From positions 310,001-374,000 of the forward strand of contig NZ_JACHDZ010000002.1 of assembly GCF_014201375.1 (NCBI RefSeq): a stretch of 64,000 nt of DNA, written 5' to 3'. The DNA is from Tunturiibacter empetritectus. GTDB lineage: Bacteria > Acidobacteriota > Terriglobia > Terriglobales > Acidobacteriaceae. The notes under the pieces were generated by a model. It did not search any database and had not been told where the DNA came from. It saw only the letters and a list, made by a program, of their open reading frames with translations. The stretch's first letter is position 1; each line of letters opens with the position of its first letter. This document shows, piece by piece, positions 1 through 9,087 of this stretch. The position numbers and the translations under genes are program-made.

Positions 1-381
1 ACCGTCGCGCTCATCCTTCTTGTGCTCATCAAACACGTTGTTCCCGGCGGAGTCGTCGCGATCGGCACTGCAATGGCGCTGGCTTCGCACATACCCGGCA
101 TCGCCACCGACAATCTGCCGGCGCTCTTTCCCATCGCGCTCTTTCTCTACTTTGTCATCCTGATCAACCTGCTGCTCTTTGTCTTCAACCTCATCCCGAT
201 CCCGCCGCTCGATGGCAGCCACGTTCTACGGCACTTCCTGCCTTACAGGGCACTTCAGGTCTATGACCGCTTCGGCATGTTCGGCATGATCCTGCTATTT
301 CTGGTGGGTGGGAGCTTCATCTTCAGCGTCTTCTTCACTCCGCTGCTGAACACCTTCAACCACATTCTGTTCACCTTGTAG
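1..381 (+). CDS. Site-2 protease family (M50) protein, C-terminal part
   Basis: The reading frame is open from the first base, so the N-terminus with the HExxH zinc site lies outside the window. The 126 visible residues have three hydrophobic segments and the second M50 signature, N-x-x-P-I-P-P-L-D-G-S, where the Asp is the third zinc ligand in the family. Such intramembrane metalloproteases cut membrane-anchored substrates; the stand-alone short form seen here often has no known substrate. It ends with a TAG at 379-381 and is followed by a repeat-filled gap before trpS. Confidence 0.8.
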   Translation, partial: TVALILLVLIKHVVPGGVVAIGTAMALASHIPGIATDNLPALFPIALFLYFVILINLLLFVFNLIPIPPLDGSHVLRHFLPYRALQVYDRFGMFGMILLFLVGGSFIFSVFFTPLLNTFNHILFTL

Positions 382-395
382 AGCAGAGTTAGCAA

Positions 396-580
396 AAAAA
401 AATTGGAGATGGTGGCCGGAGGGTTTTCCATTGATTTTCGGGAGTTTTTGAGGGGTGTTTTGGAAAAAGTGGGTGTTTGGGCGTGGTTTTTTGCTGGTGT
501 GATCGTGGTGGAGTGCGTGGTAAACGTGGTGCTTTGACTGTCGTTTTTCCGACGCTGAAAAATACGCCACGAATCTCAAC
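396..580 (-). repeat. Dispersed intergenic repeat, family 2, copy 1
   Basis: Read on the minus strand, this segment resembles 20940-21126 over about 185 bp: both start near GTGGCGTATTTTTC and continue into a CCACC/AAAACC-rich stretch. The rest of the 382-723 gap holds imperfect short T-rich direct repeats around 596-655 (units like TGCCTGCGTTT). I see no convincing gene in the gap. The two copies are in opposite orientation and about 20 kb apart. Confidence 0.6.
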
Positions 581-723
581 TATTTTTTCGTTGCCTGCGT
601 TTATTTTTCCTCTGCCTGCGTTTTGCCGAATCTGCCCTGCTTTTTGCCGGATGGGTTGCCCCTGACAAGAGGACGCTGCCGCCATTGTCGGCCCGAATCA
701 TTTACCCTTAGCTCTTGACCGCA

Positions 724-1845
724 ATGACTGAAAAAAACAACGACTCCCTGACATCTTCCCAGACATCGTCACGTCCACGCGTCCTTAGCGGCATGCGGCC
801 CACCGGCCGTCTCCACCTCGGCAACTACATGGGCGCGCTCTACAACTGGGTCCAGCTCCAGCGCCAGTACGACTGCTACTTCTTCATCGCCGACCTTCAC
901 GCTCTCACCACCGACTACGCCGACCCCACCACGCTCCGTCAGAGCATCCGCGACGTGGCCCTGGACTTTCTGTCCGCCGGTCTTGACCCGGAGCAGAGCA
1001 CCATCTTCATCCAGTCCCATGTTCCCCAGCACGCCGAGCTCTTCACGCTCTTCAGCATGTTCACGCCGCTGCCGTGGCTGGAGCGCGTCCCCACCTACAA
1101 GGATCAGCAGGAGCAGCTCCGTGAGAAGGACCTGAACACCTACGGCTTCCTCGGTTATCCTCTGCTCCAGGCCGCTGACATCCTCCTCTACCAGCCCGAC
1201 TTCGTCCCCGTCGGACAGGATCAGGTCGCGCACGTCGAGCTGACCCGCGAGGTTGCCCGCCGCTTCAACGCGCTTTACTGCTCGCAGCCAACTCCCGCTA
1301 TCGAGAAGGCTCGCGAAGACCACTCCGACAAGGAGATTCTCGCCGCAGAGATCGCTGCCAATAACGTCGTAAACGGCATCCTGCCCGAACCAAAGGTTTT
1401 GCTCACGCCCTCGCCCAAGCTCCCCGGCCTCGATGGCCGCAAGATGTCGAAGAGCTATGGCAACACCATCATGCTCTCCGAGCCCGAGGCCGACCTCCGC
1501 GCCAAGCTGAAGACCATGGTCACCGACCCGGCGCGCATCCGCCGCACCGACCCCGGCAATCCCGACATCTGTCCCGTCTTCGATCTGCACAAAGTCTTCT
1601 CGACCGAGGAGACACAGCAGAAGGTCCGCGAAGGCTGCACGACAGCAGGCATCGGCTGCATCGAGTGCAAAGGCTGGGTCGCCGATGCGATCGTCCGCGA
1701 GATCGCCCCGATCCAGGAGCGTCGACGCGCCCTCGAAGCCGACCCCGGCCAGGTCGACGCCATCTTATGGGACGGCTCCGCCCGCGCCCGCCAACGCGCC
1801 ATCCAGACCCTGCAGCATGTCCGGCAGGCTATCGGCCTCGAGTAA
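724..1845 (+). CDS. trpS: Tryptophanyl-tRNA synthetase
   Basis: Charges tRNA-Trp in the cytoplasm. The 373-residue protein is of normal length for a class Ic synthetase. It has the HIGH-like motif (PTGRLHLGNYMG, near residue 25) and the KMSKS loop (GRKMSKSYGN, near residue 240). ATG 724 is preferred; an in-frame TTG lies three codons upstream at 715 and neither has a strong ribosome binding site. It ends 5 bp before scpA, so the two are probably co-transcribed. No Trp leader peptide or T-box was seen upstream. Confidence 0.97.
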   Translation: MTEKNNDSLTSSQTSSRPRVLSGMRPTGRLHLGNYMGALYNWVQLQRQYDCYFFIADLHALTTDYADPTTLRQSIRDVALDFLSAGLDPEQSTIFIQSHVPQHAELFTLFSMFTPLPWLERVPTYKDQQEQLREKDLNTYGFLGYPLLQAADILLYQPDFVPVGQDQVAHVELTREVARRFNALYCSQPTPAIEKAREDHSDKEILAAEIAANNVVNGILPEPKVLLTPSPKLPGLDGRKMSKSYGNTIMLSEPEADLRAKLKTMVTDPARIRRTDPGNPDICPVFDLHKVFSTEETQQKVREGCTTAGIGCIECKGWVADAIVREIAPIQERRRALEADPGQVDAILWDGSARARQRAIQTLQHVRQAIGLE

Positions 1846-1850
1846 CCGCC

Positions 1851-2906
1851 ATGCCCGACGAGATCCTACCCCCCGAATCAAACCCCGACGCGGTCAGTGA
1901 CGAGGCCAACCCCGAAGAGAGGGCAGTGCCCGCTCTGGAGGGCGAAGCCGCCGCCGCTTCGTCAGCCGAAGTCTCGTCCGAGGAGATAGCCCCTGCCGCC
2001 TTCGAGACTGCAGAGCCCTTCGCCCTCCAGCATCCGCCCGTGCCGCCCCCGGCGCCCGATCCCAAGCGCGTCGCCAGGGAGAAAGACAAGGAAAAAGAGG
2101 AGGCCTCGCAGTCGCCCTTCTCCGTCACCGTCGGCCAGGTCTACGACGGTCCGCTCGATCTCCTCCTCGACCTAATTCGCAAGCAGAACATCGACATCTA
2201 CGACATTCCCATCGCGCGCATCACCAGCCAGTTCCTCGAGTACACCCATCACCTCAAGCAGGTCGACGTCGACTCCGCAGGCGAGTTCATCTACATGGCC
2301 TCGCTGCTGATTCACATCAAGTCGAAGACGCTGCTCCCCCGCGATCCCTCGGACGTGCTCAGCGGAGATCCGGAGGACCCGCGCCGCGAACTGGTCGAGC
2401 GTCTCCTTGAGCATGAGCGCTTCAAAGCCGCGGCCCAGATGCTCCTACAGAAGCAGCAGATCGAAGAGGCCACCTGGACGAACTCCGGCCTCAGGAACTT
2501 CCGTCGCGACATTGGAGAGGCTGGCGCTCCCACGCTCGACGAAGACCGCGAGATCGACGCCGACACGGTCGATCTGGTCCGCGTCTTTCAGGACATCCTC
2601 CTCCGTCTACGCGAGCGCCCCATCCTCAACGTCGATGAGGAGTCGGTCACGGTTGCGCAGATGATCGACTACGTCAAACGCCGTCTGTTGATGGAAGACA
2701 AGCCGATCAGCCTGAAGCGCCTTCTCCACAACACCCACACTGAGCGTGCTTTGATTTGCATGTTCCTGGCGATGTTAGAGCTGGTGCGTTTGCAGGCAGT
2801 GCTGCTCCATCAGCCGGATGCGCAAGGCGACATTCTCATCAAGAAGACGGAGAACTTCGACCAGGTCTTCACCGATCAGGCTCAGGCCCGCGACGACTGG
2901 CGGTAA
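1851..2906 (+). CDS. scpA: Segregation and condensation protein A
   Basis: Kleisin subunit that bridges the SMC heads in the SMC-ScpAB chromosome-condensing complex. The 351-residue protein has a family-typical core starting near residue 89 (VYDGPLDLLLDLIRKQNIDI, then SLLIHIKSKTLLPRD) and a C-terminal winged-helix region. The first 85 residues are an Ala/Glu/Pro-rich low-complexity extension not usual for ScpA. ATG 1851 lies 5 bp after trpS. Its partner scpB lies 3 kb downstream, also with an unusual acidic insert, so both partners carry disordered additions. Confidence 0.95.
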   Translation: MPDEILPPESNPDAVSDEANPEERAVPALEGEAAAASSAEVSSEEIAPAAFETAEPFALQHPPVPPPAPDPKRVAREKDKEKEEASQSPFSVTVGQVYDGPLDLLLDLIRKQNIDIYDIPIARITSQFLEYTHHLKQVDVDSAGEFIYMASLLIHIKSKTLLPRDPSDVLSGDPEDPRRELVERLLEHERFKAAAQMLLQKQQIEEATWTNSGLRNFRRDIGEAGAPTLDEDREIDADTVDLVRVFQDILLRLRERPILNVDEESVTVAQMIDYVKRRLLMEDKPISLKRLLHNTHTERALICMFLAMLELVRLQAVLLHQPDAQGDILIKKTENFDQVFTDQAQARDDWR

Positions 2907-2911
2907 AAACA

Positions 2912-3077
2912 GTCCTGCCGGACGGGCCTCCTGCGCGGAGGGCGGTCACTTCGTGACGTGTATACCGGCTTCGCCCGGTCCTCCCGTTGGTCGGCACGAA
3001 TTTCAGCTCGCGACCAACGGGAGCGCCAACCGAAGGGGTATACGTGTCAGGAAGTGACCGCCGCCCGCGCAGGGCGC
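2912..3077. repeat. Family-1 nested palindrome, copy A (nearly full length)
   Basis: Begins with GTCCTGCCGGACGGGC six bases after the scpA stop. The inner inverted pair CTCCCGTTGGTCG/CGACCAACGGGAG is near the centre, and the right arm has GTATAC and the CGCCC-rich end. The last outer segment (CCGTCCGGCAGGAC) is missing. It lies between two convergent genes, scpA and a PEP-CTERM gene. Confidence 0.9.
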
Positions 3078-3086
3078 ATTTCACGC

Positions 3087-3707
3087 CTAGCGATTCGCCC
3101 GGCGGCGAACAGCAGCGGTGAACCACAGCAGACCTGTCCCTACCAGCAACAGGCTTCCGGGTTCGGGAATCGGCGAAACCGCAGGACCTGGGGGATCAAC
3201 CGCTTCGAAGATCTCCTCACCCGTCCCATCGGTCCAGGCGAGGGTCCCCACAGAGTTGAGAAATATCTGGTCGGCCGAACCATTACGGAGAAACTGGAGG
3301 TTGTCGCCCGACCCAATGTAGATACCGTTTTTGTCGCCATTCGGGTTGTATACCGAACCCAGTCCAACCACGCCCTGATTGCATACCTGCTTCAGCGCGT
3401 TGTAGCCCGCCGGGGTCGAGCTGCACGGAGTTCCGTCGTCATAGACAAGATCAGGAGCGGACGAGGTGGGGGTCCCTGCCACGCCATCGACATAGGTCAC
3501 GTAACAGGTAAAGCTGGCTACTCCGCAGCCGTAGGTCTGGGAGATCACGACATTCCCGGCGGCGTCCAGACCATCGAGGGTTCGGCCATTGGCAGTGCCC
3601 AGATCAAAGATATTGTACGTATTCGCGGCTGCCGGTTTGGGACAGACAAAAAGAGTGGCGGCGAGGAGAGCGACCGAGGCACTAAGCCAGTGTGCAGGAC
3701 GTTTCAT
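3087..3707 (-). CDS. PEP-CTERM sorting-domain surface protein
   Basis: Secreted 206-residue protein. It has an N-terminal signal peptide (about residues 1-28, cleavage after a PAAA region), a body with no recognised domain, and a C-terminal PEP-CTERM tail: IPEPGS, a hydrophobic helix, then an Arg-rich end (RRRANR). In the family this tail is recognised by an exosortase, which cuts and anchors the protein at the outer envelope. No exosortase is in the window. A TATAAT box lies near 3730 on the minus strand. It converges with scpA across palindrome A. Confidence 0.85.
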   Translation of the reverse strand: MKRPAHWLSASVALLAATLFVCPKPAAANTYNIFDLGTANGRTLDGLDAAGNVVISQTYGCGVASFTCYVTYVDGVAGTPTSSAPDLVYDDGTPCSSTPAGYNALKQVCNQGVVGLGSVYNPNGDKNGIYIGSGDNLQFLRNGSADQIFLNSVGTLAWTDGTGEEIFEAVDPPGPAVSPIPEPGSLLLVGTGLLWFTAAVRRRANR

Positions 3708-4105
3708 GGTGAAGACCCTCGAAAAGCTAAATTATAGTGTCAATCTTTAGATGCTGCGACGAACGATAGTTGTAGCTCCACGCTCTGCTAAAAGCAGGTC
3801 TACTGCCGTTTGGAGGGAATAGTGCAGATCGCAAGGATTACGTTACACCCTCGGCTGTGATGGCCTGCCGTCCGGGGAGCTATGATCTGCCGTCCGGGGG
3901 TGTGACGCTCGCCAAGCCGGCCCCGCGCTGCAAACTATTGCAAATAATCGGTAATCCGCTGATCCCCCACCCGCGTGACTTTACGGGTCCCACTGGTTTT
4001 GCGTGGTCAAAAGAACTTATGTTTCACGTCTCTGTAACACTCCATTCGCATAGCGGGCCTATCGTCACCACACGCACTCATCTTGAATCCTAGGCGAATC
4101 TATCT
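3708..4105. other. Divergent intergenic region upstream of pit
   Basis: A 398-bp gap between divergent genes with no plausible coding frame. It contains a perfect 13-bp direct repeat, CTGCCGTCCGGGG at 3865-3877 and 3887-3899, spaced 22 bp start to start (about two helical turns). This is compatible with a tandem operator, but no regulator is identified. Confidence 0.5.
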
Positions 4106-5710
4106 ATGGCTACTCCTGTAATCCCCCCCACTGGCTCATTACTAGACCAGAAGATGGGAAAGTCGTCCCCCGGCAAGATCGGCGGCATTATCTTCGGCAT
4201 CCTGCTGCTGGGCGGTCTGGGCTACATCGCCAACCGTCTCTACACCGATCTTCTCCCCGTCCATGAGAGCTCAGTCTTCCCCTTTATCCTGCTGGGTCTG
4301 GCGCTGTTCATCGCGCTCGGGTTCGAGTTCGTCAACGGCTTCCACGACACTGCCAACGCGGTCGCGACCGTCATCTATACCCACGCGCTTGAGCCCCACG
4401 TCGCAGTGGTCTGGTCCGGCCTCTGGAACTTCATCGGCGTGCTCACCAGCTCCGGCGCCGTGGCCTTCGCGATCATCTCTCTGCTGCCCGTCGAGCTGAT
4501 CCTTAAGGTGAGCAAAGGTTCGGGTTTTGCGATGGTCTTCGCTCTGCTCATCGCGGCGATCCTCTGGAACCTTGCCACCTGGTGGAAGGGTCTCCCGGCG
4601 TCGAGCTCTCACACCATGATCGGCTCGATCATCGGGGTCGGTGTTGCAAACCAGCTGATGCACGGCACAAGTGGCGTCAGCGGCGTTGACTGGGAACAGG
4701 TCACCAAGGTCTTCAAGGCGCTGCTCATCTCCCCGCTGGTCGGCTTCGGCTGCGCGGCTCTGGTCTTCCTGCTGCTGAAGGCGCTTTTGAAGGATCCGCG
4801 CCTCTACGAGGCACCAAAGGGAACAGAGCCCCCGCCGTTCTACATCCGCGCGCTGCTGGTGCTCACCTGCACCGGCGTCAGCTTCGCCCACGGCTCCAAC
4901 GACGGCCAGAAGGGCATGGGCCTCATCATGCTCATCCTGGTAGGAACGGTTCCGACGGCCTATGCGCTGAACCACACCGTAGGCGCGAGCCAGGTCCAGA
5001 CCTTTACCGCGGTCTCGCAGCAGGTGATCGGAGCGATCGGCAACTATGTTGATCCGAACACCACGGTGGCCGATAGCGGTCCCGAACTCGAGGCCTTCGT
5101 CAGCAGCCACAAATTCAGCCCGCACACCATGCTTGCCCTACAGGAGATGGTCGGCGATATCCGCAACGAGGCCACCCAGTACAAGTCTCTCGGCGCGGTG
5201 CCGTCAAACATGCAGGCCAACGTTCGCAACCAGATGTATCTCACCAGCGAGACGCTGCGCCTGATGCCGAAGTACGGCCCCAAGGTGAGCGACGGCGACC
5301 AGAAGATCTTCAAGAACTACAAGGGCCTGCTGGACAACTCGACCAAGTTCATTCCGCCGTGGGTGAAGGTCGCGGTCGCTTTGGCGCTCGGTCTCGGAAC
5401 CATGATCGGCTGGAAGCGCATCGTGGTTACCGTCGGCGAAAAGATCGGCAAGACTCACCTGACCTACGCGCAGGGTCTCTCCGCCGAACTCGTCGCCATG
5501 CTCACCATTCTTGCCGCCGACCAGTACGGCCTGCCGGTAAGCACAACGCACGTGCTCTCCTCAGGTGTCGCCGGTACCATGGCTGCGAACAAGAGCGGCC
5601 TCCAGATGTCCACCCTGCGCGACATCGCCCTGGCCTGGGTCTTCACGCTCCCGGTCGCGGCGCTGCTCTCGGGCTGCCTCTTCTGGGTCTTCAATACGCT
5701 TACGAAATAA
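4106..5710 (+). CDS. pit: Inorganic phosphate transporter, Pit family
   Basis: Low-affinity phosphate (metal-phosphate) : H+ symporter of the inner membrane. The 534-residue protein shows the duplicated Pit signature: GFEFVNGFHDTANAVATVI near residue 73 and the C-terminal LPVSTTHVLSSGVAGTMAA near residue 475. FAHGSNDGQKGMG near residue 263 marks the second inverted repeat. A hydrophilic stretch of about 110 residues (roughly 305-415) separates the halves, as in E. coli PitA. No adjacent phoU-like gene was seen. A rho-independent terminator follows. Confidence 0.95.
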   Translation: MATPVIPPTGSLLDQKMGKSSPGKIGGIIFGILLLGGLGYIANRLYTDLLPVHESSVFPFILLGLALFIALGFEFVNGFHDTANAVATVIYTHALEPHVAVVWSGLWNFIGVLTSSGAVAFAIISLLPVELILKVSKGSGFAMVFALLIAAILWNLATWWKGLPASSSHTMIGSIIGVGVANQLMHGTSGVSGVDWEQVTKVFKALLISPLVGFGCAALVFLLLKALLKDPRLYEAPKGTEPPPFYIRALLVLTCTGVSFAHGSNDGQKGMGLIMLILVGTVPTAYALNHTVGASQVQTFTAVSQQVIGAIGNYVDPNTTVADSGPELEAFVSSHKFSPHTMLALQEMVGDIRNEATQYKSLGAVPSNMQANVRNQMYLTSETLRLMPKYGPKVSDGDQKIFKNYKGLLDNSTKFIPPWVKVAVALALGLGTMIGWKRIVVTVGEKIGKTHLTYAQGLSAELVAMLTILAADQYGLPVSTTHVLSSGVAGTMAANKSGLQMSTLRDIALAWVFTLPVAALLSGCLFWVFNTLTK

Positions 5711-5729
5711 CTCATCACAAGCGCAGCAC

Positions 5730-5764
5730 AGAGAGGTCCGCGAAGCAGCGGGCCTTCTCTTTTG
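5730..5764 (+). terminator. Intrinsic terminator of pit
   Basis: Stem AGAGAGGTCCGC with GCGGGCCTTCTCT (one bulge, loop GAAGCA) followed by TTT, 20 bp after the pit stop codon. Confidence 0.75.
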
Positions 5765-5900
5765 CTGGCCGCTCGAACCCGCTCGCAGCTGCCTCGATAC
5801 GCCTCCAACTCCGGCCACGCGGTCTTTTACAACGACTTATCCGCGTCGCAGGGAGGAGGAGCCTTCGCGTTGGTATGCTTAGAAGTACACCAACGAGACT

Positions 5901-7259
5901 ATGAGCCTTAAAGCAAAGATCGAAGCCGTCATCTACGCCTCAGAAGAACCAGTAACACTGGCCCAGCTCGCCGGCCTCCTCGGCCATGAAGCCCAGGCCG
6001 AGCTGGACCACCTCGACTCCGCTCAGCACTCCCTGGCGCTCGACGACGCAGCCGGCTCCTCGCTGGAGCAGCGCTCCCTGGACGAAGACGATCTCAACGA
6101 TGAGGTTCTCACCGGCCCCGCCTCAAACCAGGCCGAGCCTCACGCTCAAGCAGAGTCTCACGCCGAAGCGCAGCCGCAGGACGACGAGCTCAATGCACGT
6201 CACGCAGAAGAGCTCCACCGCCATCTGCACGAGGCTGCCCTGCAGGAAGCAGCCCATGCCCGCGCCCTTCGCGAGCACGCCGCAGCCGATGCCGCCGCCA
6301 TGAGCACGGCTGACGACCTCGAGGCCGACGACGCAGCCGACCCCAAAGCCGACCTCGAAGCTCCTGCCAGGTCCGGGGACCTCGCCGAGTCAGCCGCAGA
6401 GCACGAGGCCTCGCACGTATCTGAAGCATCCGCCGCAACCGAGCCGGGAAGCGACTCCCCTGCCGAACCCGCGCCTGCGGATAAGGACGAGAGGAAGCTT
6501 GCCCGCGAAGCCCGGGAGAAGGAGCGCCGCCTCCGCGAATACTTCCGAACCATCCTCGAGCAGCTCATCGCCGACTACGCCACCTCCGAGCGCGGCCTCG
6601 AGATCCGCGAGGTCGCCGGCGGCTACCGCCTCGCCACCAAGCCCGAGTACCACGACGCCGTCCGCGGCTTCGTTAAGAGCCTCAAGCCACCCCTGAAGCT
6701 CTCCCTCCAGGCCCTTGAAACCCTCGCCGTCGTCGCCTACAAGCAGCCCGTCACCGCCCCCGAGGTCTCCGAGATCCGCGGCGTCGACTCCGGCGGCGTC
6801 CTCGGCTCCCTGATGACCCGCAAGCTCGTCGCCACCGCCGGCCGCAAGCAGGTCATTGGTCGCCCCATCCTCTACAAGACCACGCGCGACTTCCTCCTCC
6901 GCTTCGGTCTCAAAGACATCAACGAGCTTCCCAGCATCGAAGAGTTTGAGAAGATGGCCGGCGAGTTGGCCGAGCAGGAGGAGATCCCCATGGAGCACCA
7001 CGCACCCGAGTCCGCAGGCGACCTCGAACGGGAGAAGAATCAGACCGAACCCCAGGCCGACGGCGACAGCAGCGGAAGCAATGACAGCATCGACAGCGAA
7101 ACCATCGGCGAGACAATCGCCGACGAAGCCGTCGTCGACGGACGACTCTCCGGTCTGCCGCCGAACTATGACACCGATCAGGTCGTCGACGGCGAAGACT
7201 CTCCCGCCCTCGACGCCGAGATTCAAAGCGAGCAGCGCCACGACTCCGAGGAGGGCTGA
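5901..7259 (+). CDS. scpB: Segregation and condensation protein B with large acidic insert
   Basis: Dimeric winged-helix partner of ScpA in the SMC complex. At 452 residues it is about twice the usual length of 180-250. Residues 1-32 (LKAKIEAVIYASEEPVTLAQLAGLL) match the ScpB start, and the fold resumes near residue 211 (REYFRTILEQLIADY, then GLEIREVAGGYRLATKPEY). The second winged helix runs to about residue 345 (LSLQALETLAVVAYKQPVT, then EIRGVDSGGVLGSL). Residues 33-205 are Ala/Glu/Asp/His-rich low complexity, and residues 350-452 form another acidic tail. The insertion falls inside the first winged-helix domain, which is odd. The reading frame is intact, so it is probably translated. Confidence 0.92.
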   Translation: MSLKAKIEAVIYASEEPVTLAQLAGLLGHEAQAELDHLDSAQHSLALDDAAGSSLEQRSLDEDDLNDEVLTGPASNQAEPHAQAESHAEAQPQDDELNARHAEELHRHLHEAALQEAAHARALREHAAADAAAMSTADDLEADDAADPKADLEAPARSGDLAESAAEHEASHVSEASAATEPGSDSPAEPAPADKDERKLAREAREKERRLREYFRTILEQLIADYATSERGLEIREVAGGYRLATKPEYHDAVRGFVKSLKPPLKLSLQALETLAVVAYKQPVTAPEVSEIRGVDSGGVLGSLMTRKLVATAGRKQVIGRPILYKTTRDFLLRFGLKDINELPSIEEFEKMAGELAEQEEIPMEHHAPESAGDLEREKNQTEPQADGDSSGSNDSIDSETIGETIADEAVVDGRLSGLPPNYDTDQVVDGEDSPALDAEIQSEQRHDSEEG

Positions 7260-7265
7260 TGACCT

Positions 7266-7448
7266 ATGACCCCTGCCAATCTGGACCCCGAACCCGATCC
7301 GCGCGACTCACCCGACAGCCCGGAAGATAACGAACCGGACACCCTGGCCACACCCGAGGGTGACGCCGAAGACCTGCCCGACGCTCCCCTCAAGCCAGCC
7401 CCCGCCGGTATGCAGCGCATCCGGTCCATCGACACCAGCAATCGCTAA
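7266..7448 (+). CDS. Small acidic Pro/Asp-rich hypothetical protein
   Basis: A 60-codon ORF starting 7 bp after scpB. The product is almost entirely Pro, Asp, Glu and Ala with a basic end (MQRIRSIDTSNR). Composition resembles the acidic tail of ScpB, so it could be a small independent gene or residual low-complexity sequence. No recognised domain. Confidence 0.4.
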   Translation: MTPANLDPEPDPRDSPDSPEDNEPDTLATPEGDAEDLPDAPLKPAPAGMQRIRSIDTSNR

Positions 7449-7523
7449 CCAGCGAAGAAAACAGCCGAGCCCTACATCGCCGGACACGAAGCCTCTGGTA
7501 CGCTGTTGCTGTTGATCGCCCTG

Positions 7524-8117
7524 ATGACCACGATACCCGCGCAACCGAATCCCGACCTCTACTCGCACGTCAAAGTTGTCATCTCGATCATCGTCGGCCT
7601 CGGGATCACAACTCTGCTCAAAGGCTTCGCGCAGTTTGTCCAGCATCCCAAGCGCGCCAAAGCCTCTCTCCTGCATCTCGGCTGGGCCGCATCGCTTCTG
7701 CTCTGGATCATTCATTTCTGGTGGTGGGAGTTTCGTCTTGCCATGGTGCAGCAGTGGACCTTCGCGATCTACTTCTTCGTTATCCTTTACGCGATCCTCT
7801 TCTACTTTCTCAGCACCCTGCTCTTTCCGTCGGACCTGAACGACTACACCGGCTACGAAGACTACTTCCTCTCACGACGCGAATGGTTCTTCGGCTTTCT
7901 CGCCGTCACCTTCCTGGCCGACATCATCGACACCAGCCTCAAGGGCACAGCATATCTCCACTCCTTCGGCCTCGAGTACCCCATTCGAATCGCCGTCTAC
8001 CTCGTCCTCTGCGTCATCGCGATGATCACAAAAAATCGCCGCACGCAGCTCACGCTACTTGCCTTGTCGATCCTCTATCAGATCTCGTACATCATCCGTC
8101 TCTACGCCACAGAGTAG
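7524..8117 (+). CDS. Six-helix membrane protein of unknown function
   Basis: The 197-residue product (from ATG 7524; in-frame TTG codons at 7506 and 7512 are alternatives) is almost entirely membrane-embedded. About six hydrophobic helices are visible, including WAASLLLWIIHFWWWEF and FAIYFFVILYAILFYFL. Loops carry YTGYEDYFLSRREWFFG, which looks conserved but is not a motif I can name. It follows scpB in the same direction. It is not assigned to a family. Confidence 0.8.
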   Translation: MTTIPAQPNPDLYSHVKVVISIIVGLGITTLLKGFAQFVQHPKRAKASLLHLGWAASLLLWIIHFWWWEFRLAMVQQWTFAIYFFVILYAILFYFLSTLLFPSDLNDYTGYEDYFLSRREWFFGFLAVTFLADIIDTSLKGTAYLHSFGLEYPIRIAVYLVLCVIAMITKNRRTQLTLLALSILYQISYIIRLYATE

Positions 8118-8127
8118 CCGACAACAC

Positions 8128-8739
8128 TCAAGCCCGCAGCCGTCGACGCGCCACTGCCAGCAGTCCTGCAACCCCTGAGCCCAGCAGAACAAGGCTGGCT
8201 GGCTCAGGAACCACGGCCTCGTTGATCGTGATGCTGTTGATGTCCAGCGCGACGTCCTCTCCCACCACGTCAGGAAAGACGACCGCATCGATATTGGACC
8301 AGTTCAGGATCAGCTGTCCGGTTATGGGATCTGTAGCTCCTGCAGTGTTCCCCTCGTCCACCAGGACGCCTTTTCTGTATCCATAAAACTCAACGCTGGG
8401 ATCGAGTTCGATCTCCATGCTGTTCAGCGTAAACGCAGCGCCGGACGTGGAATAAAACTCAGGAGTAGTGAACGAGTAGGGAAGTGGGTAGGGATAGGGT
8501 GCTGGCTCAAAGGGATAGTCGCCGCCATAGATGTATTCGGTTCCAGGAATGATCATGCCGTTCTGGTCCGTCAGGCCATAGACGTAAAACTCATAAAAAT
8601 TCAGTGGACCAGCGGAATCGATCACGTCCGCTTGCAACGGGTTTGCCAGCCCGGCGAAGGTGATCGTCTCTGGGGAACCGATTTGGCTGGCGAGCAACAG
8701 CACGGACAGAACAGCGAGGATGCGAAAAGCTCTCGTCAT
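8128..8739 (-). CDS. PEP-CTERM sorting-domain surface protein
   Basis: The 203-residue secreted protein has a signal peptide (hydrophobic ILAVLSVLLLASQ, residues 7-19) and a beta-rich body with Tyr/Pro stretches. The C-terminus has VPEPASLVLLGSGVAGLLAVARRR, a standard PEP-CTERM helix with an Arg-rich end. It is the second protein of this class in the window, 5 kb from the first and on the same strand. The two bodies do not look alike. It converges with the membrane protein gene, leaving 10 bp between stops. Confidence 0.85.
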   Translation of the reverse strand: MTRAFRILAVLSVLLLASQIGSPETITFAGLANPLQADVIDSAGPLNFYEFYVYGLTDQNGMIIPGTEYIYGGDYPFEPAPYPYPLPYSFTTPEFYSTSGAAFTLNSMEIELDPSVEFYGYRKGVLVDEGNTAGATDPITGQLILNWSNIDAVVFPDVVGEDVALDINSITINEAVVPEPASLVLLGSGVAGLLAVARRRLRA

Positions 8740-9087
8740 GTCTTCTCCTTTTCAGACGCGAACCAGACGCCAGGACAAAGTGTCGCAAAGTAAGAACGAG
8801 TGCCCGGATATTTTTTGAAGTCTCAGACTTTGCAATCGCAACTTCGAAATCTCAACCTTGAAATAGTGAGACGCGACCAATCAAACTTGCGACCAATTGT
8901 AAGCCAGGAAAAATCGAAAGAACACACGCTAACTCGCACTGCGCCAACTACATCGTTTCTGTGCCACCGAAACCCGACGGGCTGGATCTACGCCACCGAG
9001 GAAAAGCCCGTCCACGCAGCTCATGACGTGCCGAGTAGTGCGTCAGCTATAGTTTTATAGAGTCAATCAACTTACCAGGACCCTCCC
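8740..9087. other. Divergent intergenic region
   Basis: 348 bp between a PEP-CTERM gene (minus) and an acyltransferase (plus). It is AT-richer than its surroundings. An 86-codon open frame (8800-9060) has no protein-like pattern and was not called. No clear operator was recognised. Confidence 0.4.

Noticed and set aside
382..723. Trp leader peptide or T-box before trpS
   Set aside because: TGG-rich stretches belong to a dispersed repeat; no ORF with clustered Trp codons and no following terminator.
4036..4060. Pho box upstream of pit
   Set aside because: Only a weak, one-sided match to the CTGTCAT pattern.
8800..9060. An 86-codon frame before the acyltransferase, in the same frame
   Set aside because: No protein-like pattern; ends at the stop that isolates the acyltransferase start.
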